From: an uncultured Ectothiorhodospiraceae bacterium
Lineage (GTDB): Bacteria > Pseudomonadota > Gammaproteobacteria > UBA6429 > Thiohalophilaceae
Length of the DNA stretch: 64,000 nt
Direction of reading: 5' to 3'
NCBI GenBank assembly: GCA_947259575.1
Contig: CAMYMU010000001.1
Coordinates: forward strand, 124,001 to 188,000
This document shows, in pieces, positions 56,434-64,000 of the stretch; position 1 is the stretch's first letter; each line of letters begins with the position of its first letter. Made by a program: the position numbers and the translations under genes. The notes beneath the pieces were generated by a model. That model saw only the letters and a list, made by a program, of their open reading frames with translations, searched no databases and had not been told where the DNA came from.

Positions 56434-57579
56434 ATGTCAAAACGCGATTATTATGAAGTCCTGGGTGTAGATAAAAATGCAACTGAAGCCGAAATCAAAA
56501 AGGCTTATAAAAGAGTTGCGATGAAACACCATCCCGATCGTAATCCTGACAACAAGGAATCCGAAGAAAAATTTAAAGAAGCCAACGAGGCCTATAGCAT
56601 CTTAAGTGATGCAGAAAAGAAGGCGGCCTATGATCAATTTGGTCATGCCGGCGTTGAAGGTGCGGGCATGGGTGCCGGAGGCTTTGGCGCGGGTGGCGCC
56701 AGTTTCTCGGACATCTTTGGTGATGTGTTCGGCGATATCTTTGGCGGTGGCCGCCAGGGCGGAGCCAGAGGTAGTTCACGGGCCTATCGTGGTGATGACC
56801 TCCAGTATAATTTAGAGCTCGATCTCGAAGAGGCCGTTGCAGGCACCAAAGTCGATATTCGTATTCCTACTCATGTGGCCTGCAAAGCGTGTGATGGCAC
56901 GGGAGCCAAGAAAGGCACGACCCCTACAACCTGTACGACCTGTGGTGGTGTAGGGCAGGTGCGTATGCAGCAGGGATTCTTCTCCCTACAACAGACATGT
57001 CCCCGTTGCCACGGTAGAGGCAAGATGATTACTGATCCGTGTGGTAGCTGTCATGGACAGGGACGCACTCAGGAGCATAAGACACTCTCTGTAAAAATTC
57101 CTGCCGGTGTCGATAGCGGTGACCGGATTCGTTTGAGCGGTGAAGGTGAAGCGGGTGAGCATGGTGGCCCAGCGGGTGATCTATTCGTTCACGTCAGTGT
57201 CCGTCCCCACAAAATTTTTGAGCGCGATGGCACAGACCTGTTTTGTGAAGTCCCCATCAATATGACCCTTGCGGCGCTCGGTGGTGAGCTAGAAGTGCCT
57301 ACCCTGAACGGTCGCGTCAAACTCAAGATTCCTGCCGAAACTCAAAGTGGCAAGCTGTTCCGCTTACGGGGCAAAGGTGTCAAATCTGTGCGCGGCGGAC
57401 AGCAGGGCGATCTACTTTGTCGCGTTCTGGTGGAAACCCCGGTCAATCTGACCAAAAAGCAGAAAGAACTGCTTATGCTGTTCAACCAGTCCCTGTCCGA
57501 AGACAAGGTTGAGCACAGTCCCCGCAGCGCTAGCTGGCTGGATGGGGTAAAAAAATTCTTTGAAGATATGAAGTTTTAA
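56434..57579 (+). CDS. dnaJ: Chaperone DnaJ (Hsp40)
   Basis: Co-chaperone stimulating the DnaK ATPase. The J domain ([34 protein letters not shown]) has HPD. A Gly-rich region (about 75-115), four CxxCxGxG-type zinc motifs ([32 protein letters not shown]) and the C-terminal beta domains follow. It is 381 residues, full length. Confidence 0.98.
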   Translation: MSKRDYYEVLGVDKNATEAEIKKAYKRVAMKHHPDRNPDNKESEEKFKEANEAYSILSDAEKKAAYDQFGHAGVEGAGMGAGGFGAGGASFSDIFGDVFGDIFGGGRQGGARGSSRAYRGDDLQYNLELDLEEAVAGTKVDIRIPTHVACKACDGTGAKKGTTPTTCTTCGGVGQVRMQQGFFSLQQTCPRCHGRGKMITDPCGSCHGQGRTQEHKTLSVKIPAGVDSGDRIRLSGEGEAGEHGGPAGDLFVHVSVRPHKIFERDGTDLFCEVPINMTLAALGGELEVPTLNGRVKLKIPAETQSGKLFRLRGKGVKSVRGGQQGDLLCRVLVETPVNLTKKQKELLMLFNQSLSEDKVEHSPRSASWLDGVKKFFEDMKF

Positions 57580-57692
57580 GCTATTTTGCCGATTAAATAG
57601 GTATATTGGGCAATGACTTAACATTGCCCACACCAGATCTGGGCTATTTTCTGACCAGTCGCGTACCGTGTTGATAGGGACAAACAGGCAAT

Positions 57693-60035
57693 ATGGGTTT
57701 ACTTGATGATTTAAGGAATCAGGCAGACAGCAAGCGGGCATCCGATGAAGAGGAAGCCAATCGCATTGCAAATCGGGAGCAGTACTATCTCGATAAGATC
57801 CAGCCACGTATGGTCAAGACCTACCAGTTTTTCAACGAGCTGGTTGAACACCTCAATTACATCAAATTAGAAACCGTCGTTGATTACCCACTGCAACCCG
57901 GTGGTGCTCCCCAACCCCTGCGCCAGGAAGGCTACAAGGTCGTGATCGACAGCTCCAAGGCGATCAAGAAAGTCGATTTCAGCATGGAAGGAGTTCTAGA
58001 CGAACCGGTTGAATTTGAGGTCTTCGGTAGAGACGCAGTTGCTAATCATCAAGAACGTATTCAACGTTATTCTTTCCGTCATGAGTGCAAAATAAGAAAG
58101 GATGCGCAGCAATACATTCAGTCTGCATTATTTATTCTTGAAGGGCCACTGCCACTGCGAGTGAGTGTCGAGGCCGATATTCCGACCAGTAAAATAAAGG
58201 TCACCATTCGAAACTTTACCGAACCGGGCTTTAGCACGAGAGCTTTTACGGTTGAAGAGTTCAATGATGAATTCCTGGATAAGATCGGTAAATTTGTCTT
58301 ACGTAAAGAACCTGTTTTATTCGGTAGCGTGGAAGAACTCTCAGACGAAGCTAAAAAGAAACTGCGTGACCGAATGATTGTAGAGCAGCGTATTCGTCAG
58401 CAGGAAATGATCGAAGCAGAAGCACGACGTCAGGCTGAAGAGGCCGCGGCAAAAGAAAAGTCGACTGCTGAGCAGCTAAAACGTGCTGTTAATACAAAAG
58501 TTGCTAAGGGCAAGGAAAGCCTCAAAGATATGTTTAGCAAGCTAAAGAAGCAGGCTGGCTTTGATGCAACATCAACTGATACGACTTTGCCGCCTCCAAC
58601 TGTGGCCGCACCAAAACAACAAGCAGGACAACGACAGCCTCCACAACAACCGGCAGCCGCAGCGCCTGGACAGCAACAAGCACAACAACCAGCTCAACAG
58701 GCTCCGCGACGACCAGCGGCAGCAGCGCCTAGACAGCAACAAGCACAACAACCAGCAGCAGCGCCTAGACAACAACAAGGACAACAGCCTCCGCAACAAC
58801 CAGTTCGACAGCCGGCTGTGGCGGCTCCAACAGTAAAGGCAGCCGATCCAAAGGTTACAGCACCACCACCTAAAAAAGCGCAGCCACCTAAAGTCTTTAA
58901 TGTTGAGGGGCCTAATCCTTTTTTGAATCCAGATGATCCAGTACCTGAGCCAGCTTCTAATGGACCTGAGGCTAAAACAGCCTCCGATACGGCAACCGAA
59001 CCCCAAGGTTCCGGTGAAAAAATAGATGCTTCGAAACAAAAGCAAGCGGCTAAACCAGCAGTAGTGTCTGGCTCCCCCGATCTTGCTTTATCGCCTGAAG
59101 ACCTGGAAAGAGATCTGGCTAATATTATCGAGCGTGATAAGTCGGGTGATTCAGAAGTTAAATCAGAAAATGCGCCACCTGCAGAAAAACCCCCTAAGCC
59201 TTATATAAAACCGGGTGAGTTGATTACGGACCTGTCTATGGAATTGGAGCTGCCGCAAAAAGATCTCGCTAAACAAGACAGCGCATCACCAGTTTTAGAT
59301 AAACAAGAGCAGGAACAACAAAAACCAAAAGAACCTGAATTGGCGAAGCCAAATATTAATGCAGACAAACCAGCTGCAGCGCCAACCACACCCACGGCGG
59401 CAAAGCCAGACTTGAAAATAGAAGAACCCGAGGCCGCTAGCGAACCTGTGGCAGCAAAATCAGAGCTAAAAATAGAAGAACCAGTGGCAGCTAGCGAACC
59501 TGTGGTGGCAAAGCCAGACTTGAAAATAGAAGAACCAGTGGCAGCTAGCGAACCTGTGGTGGCAAAGCCAGACTTGAAAATAGAAGAACCAGTGGCAGCT
59601 AGCGAACCTGTGGCAGCAAAACCAGAGCTGAAAATAGAAGAACCCAAGGCAGCTACTGCACCCGAGGCTTCAAAGCTAGAATTAAAAATAGAGTCGCCAA
59701 CAGAACCTGAGGCCTCGAAGCCTGATCTGAAAGTAGCAGATTTAACCGAACCTGAGACGCCTACACAAAACCCAATTTTATCAGTTGATGACGATGATGC
59801 ACCCGACATCGACCTGGCTGTGCCGATGCCTCAGTTTAATGCCAAGGCATCCAAACAATCGTCGCAGCCTGCAGCGCCTGTAAGCCAAAATACCAATGAC
59901 GATACACCCGAACCCAAACTGACACTAAAACTTGAAGACCAGGATGTACCTGAGAACCAGGCAAATGATGAAGAAGAAGCGCCCCTGGAATTAAAATTAG
60001 AGCCGCCAACAGACGATTCAACTCCCAAGCAATAG
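57693..60035 (+). CDS. Unassigned protein with disordered repeat tail
   Basis: A 780-residue soluble protein without signal peptide or membrane helix; I recognise no named family. Residues 1-245 look folded (MGLLDDLRNQADSKRA; LNYIKLETVVDYPLQPGG). Residues 230-285 are a charged helix ending KESLKDMFSKLKKQAG. The rest is low-complexity: a Q/P/A-rich stretch (about 305-390), then acidic Pro-rich sequence with five 18-residue repeats based on KPDLKIEEPVAASEPVVA (571-660). The tail ends acidic. It lies between dnaJ and dapB, 113 bases after dnaJ, with its own ribosome site. The composition suggests a scaffold or hub protein, but function is unknown. Confidence 0.85.
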   Translation: MGLLDDLRNQADSKRASDEEEANRIANREQYYLDKIQPRMVKTYQFFNELVEHLNYIKLETVVDYPLQPGGAPQPLRQEGYKVVIDSSKAIKKVDFSMEGVLDEPVEFEVFGRDAVANHQERIQRYSFRHECKIRKDAQQYIQSALFILEGPLPLRVSVEADIPTSKIKVTIRNFTEPGFSTRAFTVEEFNDEFLDKIGKFVLRKEPVLFGSVEELSDEAKKKLRDRMIVEQRIRQQEMIEAEARRQAEEAAAKEKSTAEQLKRAVNTKVAKGKESLKDMFSKLKKQAGFDATSTDTTLPPPTVAAPKQQAGQRQPPQQPAAAAPGQQQAQQPAQQAPRRPAAAAPRQQQAQQPAAAPRQQQGQQPPQQPVRQPAVAAPTVKAADPKVTAPPPKKAQPPKVFNVEGPNPFLNPDDPVPEPASNGPEAKTASDTATEPQGSGEKIDASKQKQAAKPAVVSGSPDLALSPEDLERDLANIIERDKSGDSEVKSENAPPAEKPPKPYIKPGELITDLSMELELPQKDLAKQDSASPVLDKQEQEQQKPKEPELAKPNINADKPAAAPTTPTAAKPDLKIEEPEAASEPVAAKSELKIEEPVAASEPVVAKPDLKIEEPVAASEPVVAKPDLKIEEPVAASEPVAAKPELKIEEPKAATAPEASKLELKIESPTEPEASKPDLKVADLTEPETPTQNPILSVDDDDAPDIDLAVPMPQFNAKASKQSSQPAAPVSQNTNDDTPEPKLTLKLEDQDVPENQANDEEEAPLELKLEPPTDDSTPKQ
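59403..59717 (+). repeat. 54-bp tandem repeats in the 780-residue protein
   Basis: Five in-frame units of 54 bases, encoding variants of KPDLKIEEPVAASEPVVA, followed by a shorter 45-base unit. Units 2-4 are almost identical in DNA sequence, which points to recent slippage or unequal crossing-over. Confidence 0.9.
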
Positions 60036-60057
60036 CTCTGAGTTAAATCCGCATTGA

Positions 60058-60927
<870 letters not shown>

Positions 60928-60980
60928 TTATTCGCGCCTTTTCTAGGTCTGATTTTGTTTCTATTTCGCCCCACTGGGCC

Positions 60981-61200
60981 GAGTCCCTTTCTTTTTGCTT
61001 GCCCAAAAAGAAAGAGACGAAAGAAAAAGGGCACTCCGTCGCTGGCAAAGCACTCGAATAAATTGGCAGTACTCAGTAAGGCTGCGCGATTCGGCCTCCT
61101 GCCTCAACGCGCAGGCTCGGCATCCGTGCCTCGCCCTTTCAGGCCTTACTTGCGTTGCAGCCAATTTTTCTCGTAGCCAGCGCATGGAGATATTTCCACT
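60981..61200. repeat. Intergenic palindromic repeat element, second type
   Basis: Begins with a perfect inverted repeat (TTTCTTTTTG / CAAAAAGAAA, 60988-61013). GACGAAAGAAAAAGGGCACTCC follows, then a GC-rich stretch to about 61200. Elements with this TTTCTTTTTG-N6-CAAAAAGAAA head are scattered between genes in many proteobacterial genomes and give rise to spurious ORFs. None of the overlapping open frames looks like a protein. The copy number in this genome is unknown. Confidence 0.55.
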
Positions 61201-61460
61201 TAGCTAGCAAAGTACGAGTTACCAGGAATTTATCTCTAGTGCTGTTGTGAGCAATCTGCCCCCATGTGCGGGTGTGTGAGTTTTCGTTTTTTTTGAAAAT
61301 TAATAAAAGGAGCGAGCCAGGGAAGGCGAGCCCGGTTTAGTACATGGAATGTACTTATGTCGCGGGAGCACAGGGATGTGCGGAGCGACGCCTAAACAAT
61401 TGCACCGCTCTCGGCCGTCCATGGCCTTCGCGGTGTAAGTACATCCTGTACAAATCTTTG

Positions 61461-61630
61461 CTTACTTTCTTGTTGCGACAAGAAAGTAAGTCGCCCCAGT
61501 GGGGCGAAAAACCACAACATGACAAGCAAAGAAAAATATCTCGTCCCAGTTGGGACGAAACAAGATAAAATGACAAGCAAAAAAGATAAGTATCTCGCCA
61601 CAGCCACGCAGTGGCGGGCGAAAGCCTTTT
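61461..61630. repeat. Hairpin repeat element, copy 2 (three hairpin units)
   Basis: Starts with inverted repeat CTTACTTTCTTGT / ACAAGAAAGTAAG (61461-61490), as in copy 1. Three tandem hairpins follow: TCGCCCC-AGT-GGGGCGA (61491-61507), TCGTCCCA-GT-TGGGACGA (61541-61558) and CGCCAC-N9-GTGGCG (61596-61616). The spacers between them share ATGACAAGCAAA and end in TATC. Stems differ in sequence but keep pairing, so the structure seems conserved. No coding content is seen. Confidence 0.75.
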
Positions 61631-61692
61631 ACTAGCCAAAGTAGACGCTCAAGGAGGGCAAAAAACCACCTAAAAATAAAACAAACACCTCG

Positions 61693-61722
61693 TGGACACT
61701 ATCCCCCCCACTTTGTTAGAAT
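61693..61722 (+). promoter_or_regulatory. Likely sigma70 promoter of carA
   Basis: TGGACA, 18 bases, TAGAAT, 107 bases before carA. It would give a leader of about 100 bases that includes the terminator-like hairpin at 61772. Confidence 0.5.
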
Positions 61723-61771
61723 AGCCCCGGTCAGCAACGAAAACTGCTGCGGCCAGCCAAATTTCACAAAT

Positions 61772-61805
61772 AACGGGATGTTCCACTTGGGACTTCCCGT
61801 TTTTT
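61772..61805 (+). terminator. Terminator-like hairpin in the carA leader
   Basis: AACGGGA pairs with TCCCGTT around an inner stem (GTTCC / GGGAC), directly followed by TTTT. It lies 23 bases before the carA start codon and about 50 bases after the likely transcription start, so it fits an attenuator better than a terminator of the distant dapB. Confidence 0.6.
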
Positions 61806-61828
61806 ACAGCCTGAATTTAGGAGGTCGT

Positions 61829-62959
61829 TTGAACAAACCGGCGCTGTTAGTACTCGAAGACGGCACTGTTTTTCACGGTGAATCGATTGGTATTGATGGT
61901 GATACTGTCGGCGAAGTGGTTTTTAATACTTCGATGACGGGTTACCAGGAAATCCTCACCGATCCCTCCTATGCAAAACAAATCGTTACCTTAACTTATC
62001 CTCACATCGGCAATGTCGGCACGACGCCTGAAGATGAAGAGTCTGTCTCTGTTTTCTCTGCTGGCTTAATTATCAGAGACTTACCTGCTATCGCGAGTAG
62101 CTGGCGTAACCAGGAGTCACTTGGCGATTACCTTAAGCGAAATAATGTCGTTGCCATCTCGGATATTGATACCCGTAAGCTGACGCGCATTCTGCGTGAG
62201 AAAGGTGCACAAAATGGCTGCATCATGGCGGGCAACATCGATGAGAAGGCTGCCCTGGCTAAGGCAAAAGACTTCCCTGGTCTAAAAGGCATGGACCTGG
62301 CTAAAGAAGTGACCACTGCTAAGCCGTATCCCTGGACTGAGAGCATTTGGGATTTGGAGCAGGGCTATGAGACGCCTTCAAATCCGGCTAAATACAAGGT
62401 GGTGGCCTTCGATTTTGGGGTGAAGCGCAATATTTTAAGACTGCTGGTCGACCGTGGTTGTGATGTGACCGTGGTCCCTGCCAACACCCCGGCCAAAGAT
62501 GTGCTGGCGATGAATCCTGATGGTGTGTTTTTGTCAAATGGACCCGGCGATCCCGAGCCGTGTGACTACGCTATCGAGGCGATTAAAGAGATCACCGATA
62601 AGGCCGTGCCGACTTTTGGTATATGCCTGGGGCATCAGTTGTTGTCATTGGCCAGTGGTGCGAAATCGACAAAGATGAAGTTCGGTCATCATGGTGCCAA
62701 CCACCCAGTGCAAGACCTCGAAACTCTACAAGTGTTTATCACCAGTCAAAACCATGGCTTTGCGGTGGATGAAACGAGTTTGCCTGACAACCTGACTGCG
62801 ACACATCGTTCGCTGTTTGATAAGTCCTTGCAAGGTGTGCATCGTACTGATGTGCCCGCGTTTAGTTTTCAAGGACACCCGGAAGCAAGCCCCGGCCCAC
62901 ATGATATCTGTGGACTGTTTGATCACTTTGTTGAATTAATTGAAGAGCATAAGAAGTAA
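61829..62959 (+). CDS. carA: Carbamoyl-phosphate synthase small subunit CarA
   Basis: Glutaminase subunit that supplies ammonia for carbamoyl phosphate (arginine and pyrimidine synthesis). The family start is [21 protein letters not shown]. The class I amidotransferase domain has Cys in [10 protein letters not shown] and His/Glu in [12 protein letters not shown] use the TTG at 61829 after AGGAGG. The ATG at 61778 lies inside the leader hairpin and would add 17 atypical residues. It is 376 residues. Confidence 0.95.
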   Translation: MNKPALLVLEDGTVFHGESIGIDGDTVGEVVFNTSMTGYQEILTDPSYAKQIVTLTYPHIGNVGTTPEDEESVSVFSAGLIIRDLPAIASSWRNQESLGDYLKRNNVVAISDIDTRKLTRILREKGAQNGCIMAGNIDEKAALAKAKDFPGLKGMDLAKEVTTAKPYPWTESIWDLEQGYETPSNPAKYKVVAFDFGVKRNILRLLVDRGCDVTVVPANTPAKDVLAMNPDGVFLSNGPGDPEPCDYAIEAIKEITDKAVPTFGICLGHQLLSLASGAKSTKMKFGHHGANHPVQDLETLQVFITSQNHGFAVDETSLPDNLTATHRSLFDKSLQGVHRTDVPAFSFQGHPEASPGPHDICGLFDHFVELIEEHKK

Positions 62960-62965
62960 AGCAGC

Positions 62966-64000
62966 ATGCCAAAACGTACAGATATAAATAGTATTTTAAT
63001 TATCGGTGCAGGACCGATTGTCATCGGTCAGGCCTGTGAGTTTGATTACTCTGGTGCGCAGGCGTGTAAGGCATTAAAAGAAGAAGGCTACCGTGTCATC
63101 CTGGTGAACTCTAACCCGGCGACCATCATGACTGACCCAGAGATGGCGGATGCGACTTATATAGAACCCATTACCTGGCAGACCGTTGCCAAGATTATCG
63201 AAAAAGAAAAACCCGATGTACTACTACCCACCATGGGTGGTCAGGTTGCACTGAACTGTGCATTGGATCTGGATCGTGAAGGTGTGTTGGAAAAATTTGG
63301 CGTGGAAATGATCGGCGCTAAAAAAGAGGCAATTGATAAAGCCGAAGATCGCGACCTGTTCCGTAAGGCGATGAAAAAAATCGGTCTTGATATGCCGCGC
63401 TCAGCGATTGCGCATAGCATGGAAGAGGCGCTGCAAGTTCAGGCACAAGTTGGTTTTCCTACTATTATACGTCCGTCGTTTACCATGGGGGGTAGCGGTG
63501 GTGGTATCGCCTATAACAAACAAGAGTTTGTTGAGATCTGTGAGCGTGGTCTGGATCTGTCACCGACCAACGAGCTCTTGATCGAAGAGTCGGCGCTGGG
63601 TTGGAAAGAATATGAAATGGAAGTCGTGCGGGATCATAAAGACAACTGCATTATTATCTGTTCGATTGAAAACCTGGATCCAATGGGGGTCCACACCGGT
63701 GACTCAATTACGGTCGCACCGGCACAGACCTTAACCGATAAAGAATATCAAATTATGCGCAATGCCTCGTTGAAGGTCTTGCGTGAGATCGGTGTCGATA
63801 CCGGCGGTTCTAATGTTCAGTTTGCGATTAATCCAGTAAACGGTCGCATGATCATTATTGAAATGAACCCTCGCGTCTCGCGCTCATCGGCATTGGCATC
63901 AAAGGCCACCGGTTTTCCGATTGCAAAAGTTGCTGCCAAGCTTGCGGTGGGTTTCACTCTGGATGAATTACAGAACGATATTACCGGTGGTGCAACACCC
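62966..64000 (+). CDS. carB: Carbamoyl-phosphate synthase large subunit CarB, 5' part
   Basis: Large synthetase subunit, first 345 residues. The sequence runs [22 protein letters not shown], then the ATP-grasp parts [15 protein letters not shown] and [16 protein letters not shown], then [18 protein letters not shown]. The frame is open to the end of the window. It begins six bases after carA. Confidence 0.97.
   Translation, partial: MPKRTDINSILIIGAGPIVIGQACEFDYSGAQACKALKEEGYRVILVNSNPATIMTDPEMADATYIEPITWQTVAKIIEKEKPDVLLPTMGGQVALNCALDLDREGVLEKFGVEMIGAKKEAIDKAEDRDLFRKAMKKIGLDMPRSAIAHSMEEALQVQAQVGFPTIIRPSFTMGGSGGGIAYNKQEFVEICERGLDLSPTNELLIEESALGWKEYEMEVVRDHKDNCIIICSIENLDPMGVHTGDSITVAPAQTLTDKEYQIMRNASLKVLREIGVDTGGSNVQFAINPVNGRMIIIEMNPRVSRSSALASKATGFPIAKVAAKLAVGFTLDELQNDITGGATP

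Noticed and set aside
58561-59809. Long open frames in other frames and on the minus strand across the 780-residue gene
   Set aside because: They come from low-complexity and repeated DNA and have biased, non-protein-like composition.
61461-61630. Hairpin array considered as a small CRISPR
   Set aside because: The palindromes differ from unit to unit while the intervening sequence is conserved, the opposite of a CRISPR, and no cas genes are near.
60955-61639. Several overlapping open frames on both strands between dapB and carA
   Set aside because: They read through palindromic repeats, have no domain-like sequence or start signals, and resemble known spurious repeat ORFs.
61778-61828. ATG at 61778 as the carA start
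   Set aside because: It lies inside the terminator-like hairpin, has no ribosome site, and adds residues absent from the family; TTG 61829 follows AGGAGG.

Overview
The window is a chromosomal segment of a gammaproteobacterium with moderate GC. The evidence is the FleQ/FleS/FleR-type flagellar hierarchy with sigma54 promoters, the smpB-ssrA and ratA-ratB-bamE-fur-recN-nadK neighbourhoods, and hrcA-grpE-dnaK-dnaJ followed by dapB-carA-carB. A polar flagellum is inferred from the Pseudomonas/Vibrio-like regulators. A DsrC-like protein hints at sulfur-linked metabolism but does not settle the genus.

Bases 1-28750 are flagellar. A truncated cheR is followed by flgBCDEFGHI, flgJKL, a DsrC-like gene on the opposite strand, fliC-flaG, fliDS-fliT-tPilZ, fleQ, fleSR, fliEFGHIJ and fliK. 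I find five good sigma54 (-24/-12) promoters, upstream of flgB, flgJ, fliD, fleS and fliK, and a sigma28-like promoter before fliC. The fliLMNOPQR-flhBAF export and motor genes that usually follow fliK are absent here and must lie elsewhere.

Bases 28750-39660 hold a complete chemosensory operon: STAS-cheY-cheA-cheW-parA-small ORF-MCP-cheR-cheD-cheB, then fliA. Its order resembles the Pseudomonas aeruginosa Che2 system. The receptor is the most striking gene in the window. It is soluble and joins a flavohemoglobin-type globin domain, three PAS repeats of exactly 125 residues each carrying Aer2-type heme-PAS hallmarks, HAMP-like segments, a chemotaxis signalling domain and a C-terminal EWDEF CheR-docking pentapeptide. 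It could bind four hemes and act as a multi-range oxygen or gas sensor.

Bases 39660-46000 carry less familiar genes: a membrane coiled-coil protein paired with a VWA lipoprotein, a DUF1249 protein, a Sel1/SPOR protein, small lipoproteins, a serine-hydrolase lipoprotein and an unassigned acidic protein. These are separated by clear intrinsic terminators and are followed by tmRNA (ssrA).

Bases 46000-64000 are mostly housekeeping: smpB, an SNF-family transporter, ratA, ratB, bamE, fur, recN, nadK, and the heat-shock genes hrcA-grpE-dnaK-dnaJ with a CIRCE operator and a sigma32-like promoter. A 780-residue protein with a repetitive disordered tail follows, then dapB, a 900-base intergenic region full of hairpin repeats, and carA with an attenuator-like leader. 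The window ends inside carB.
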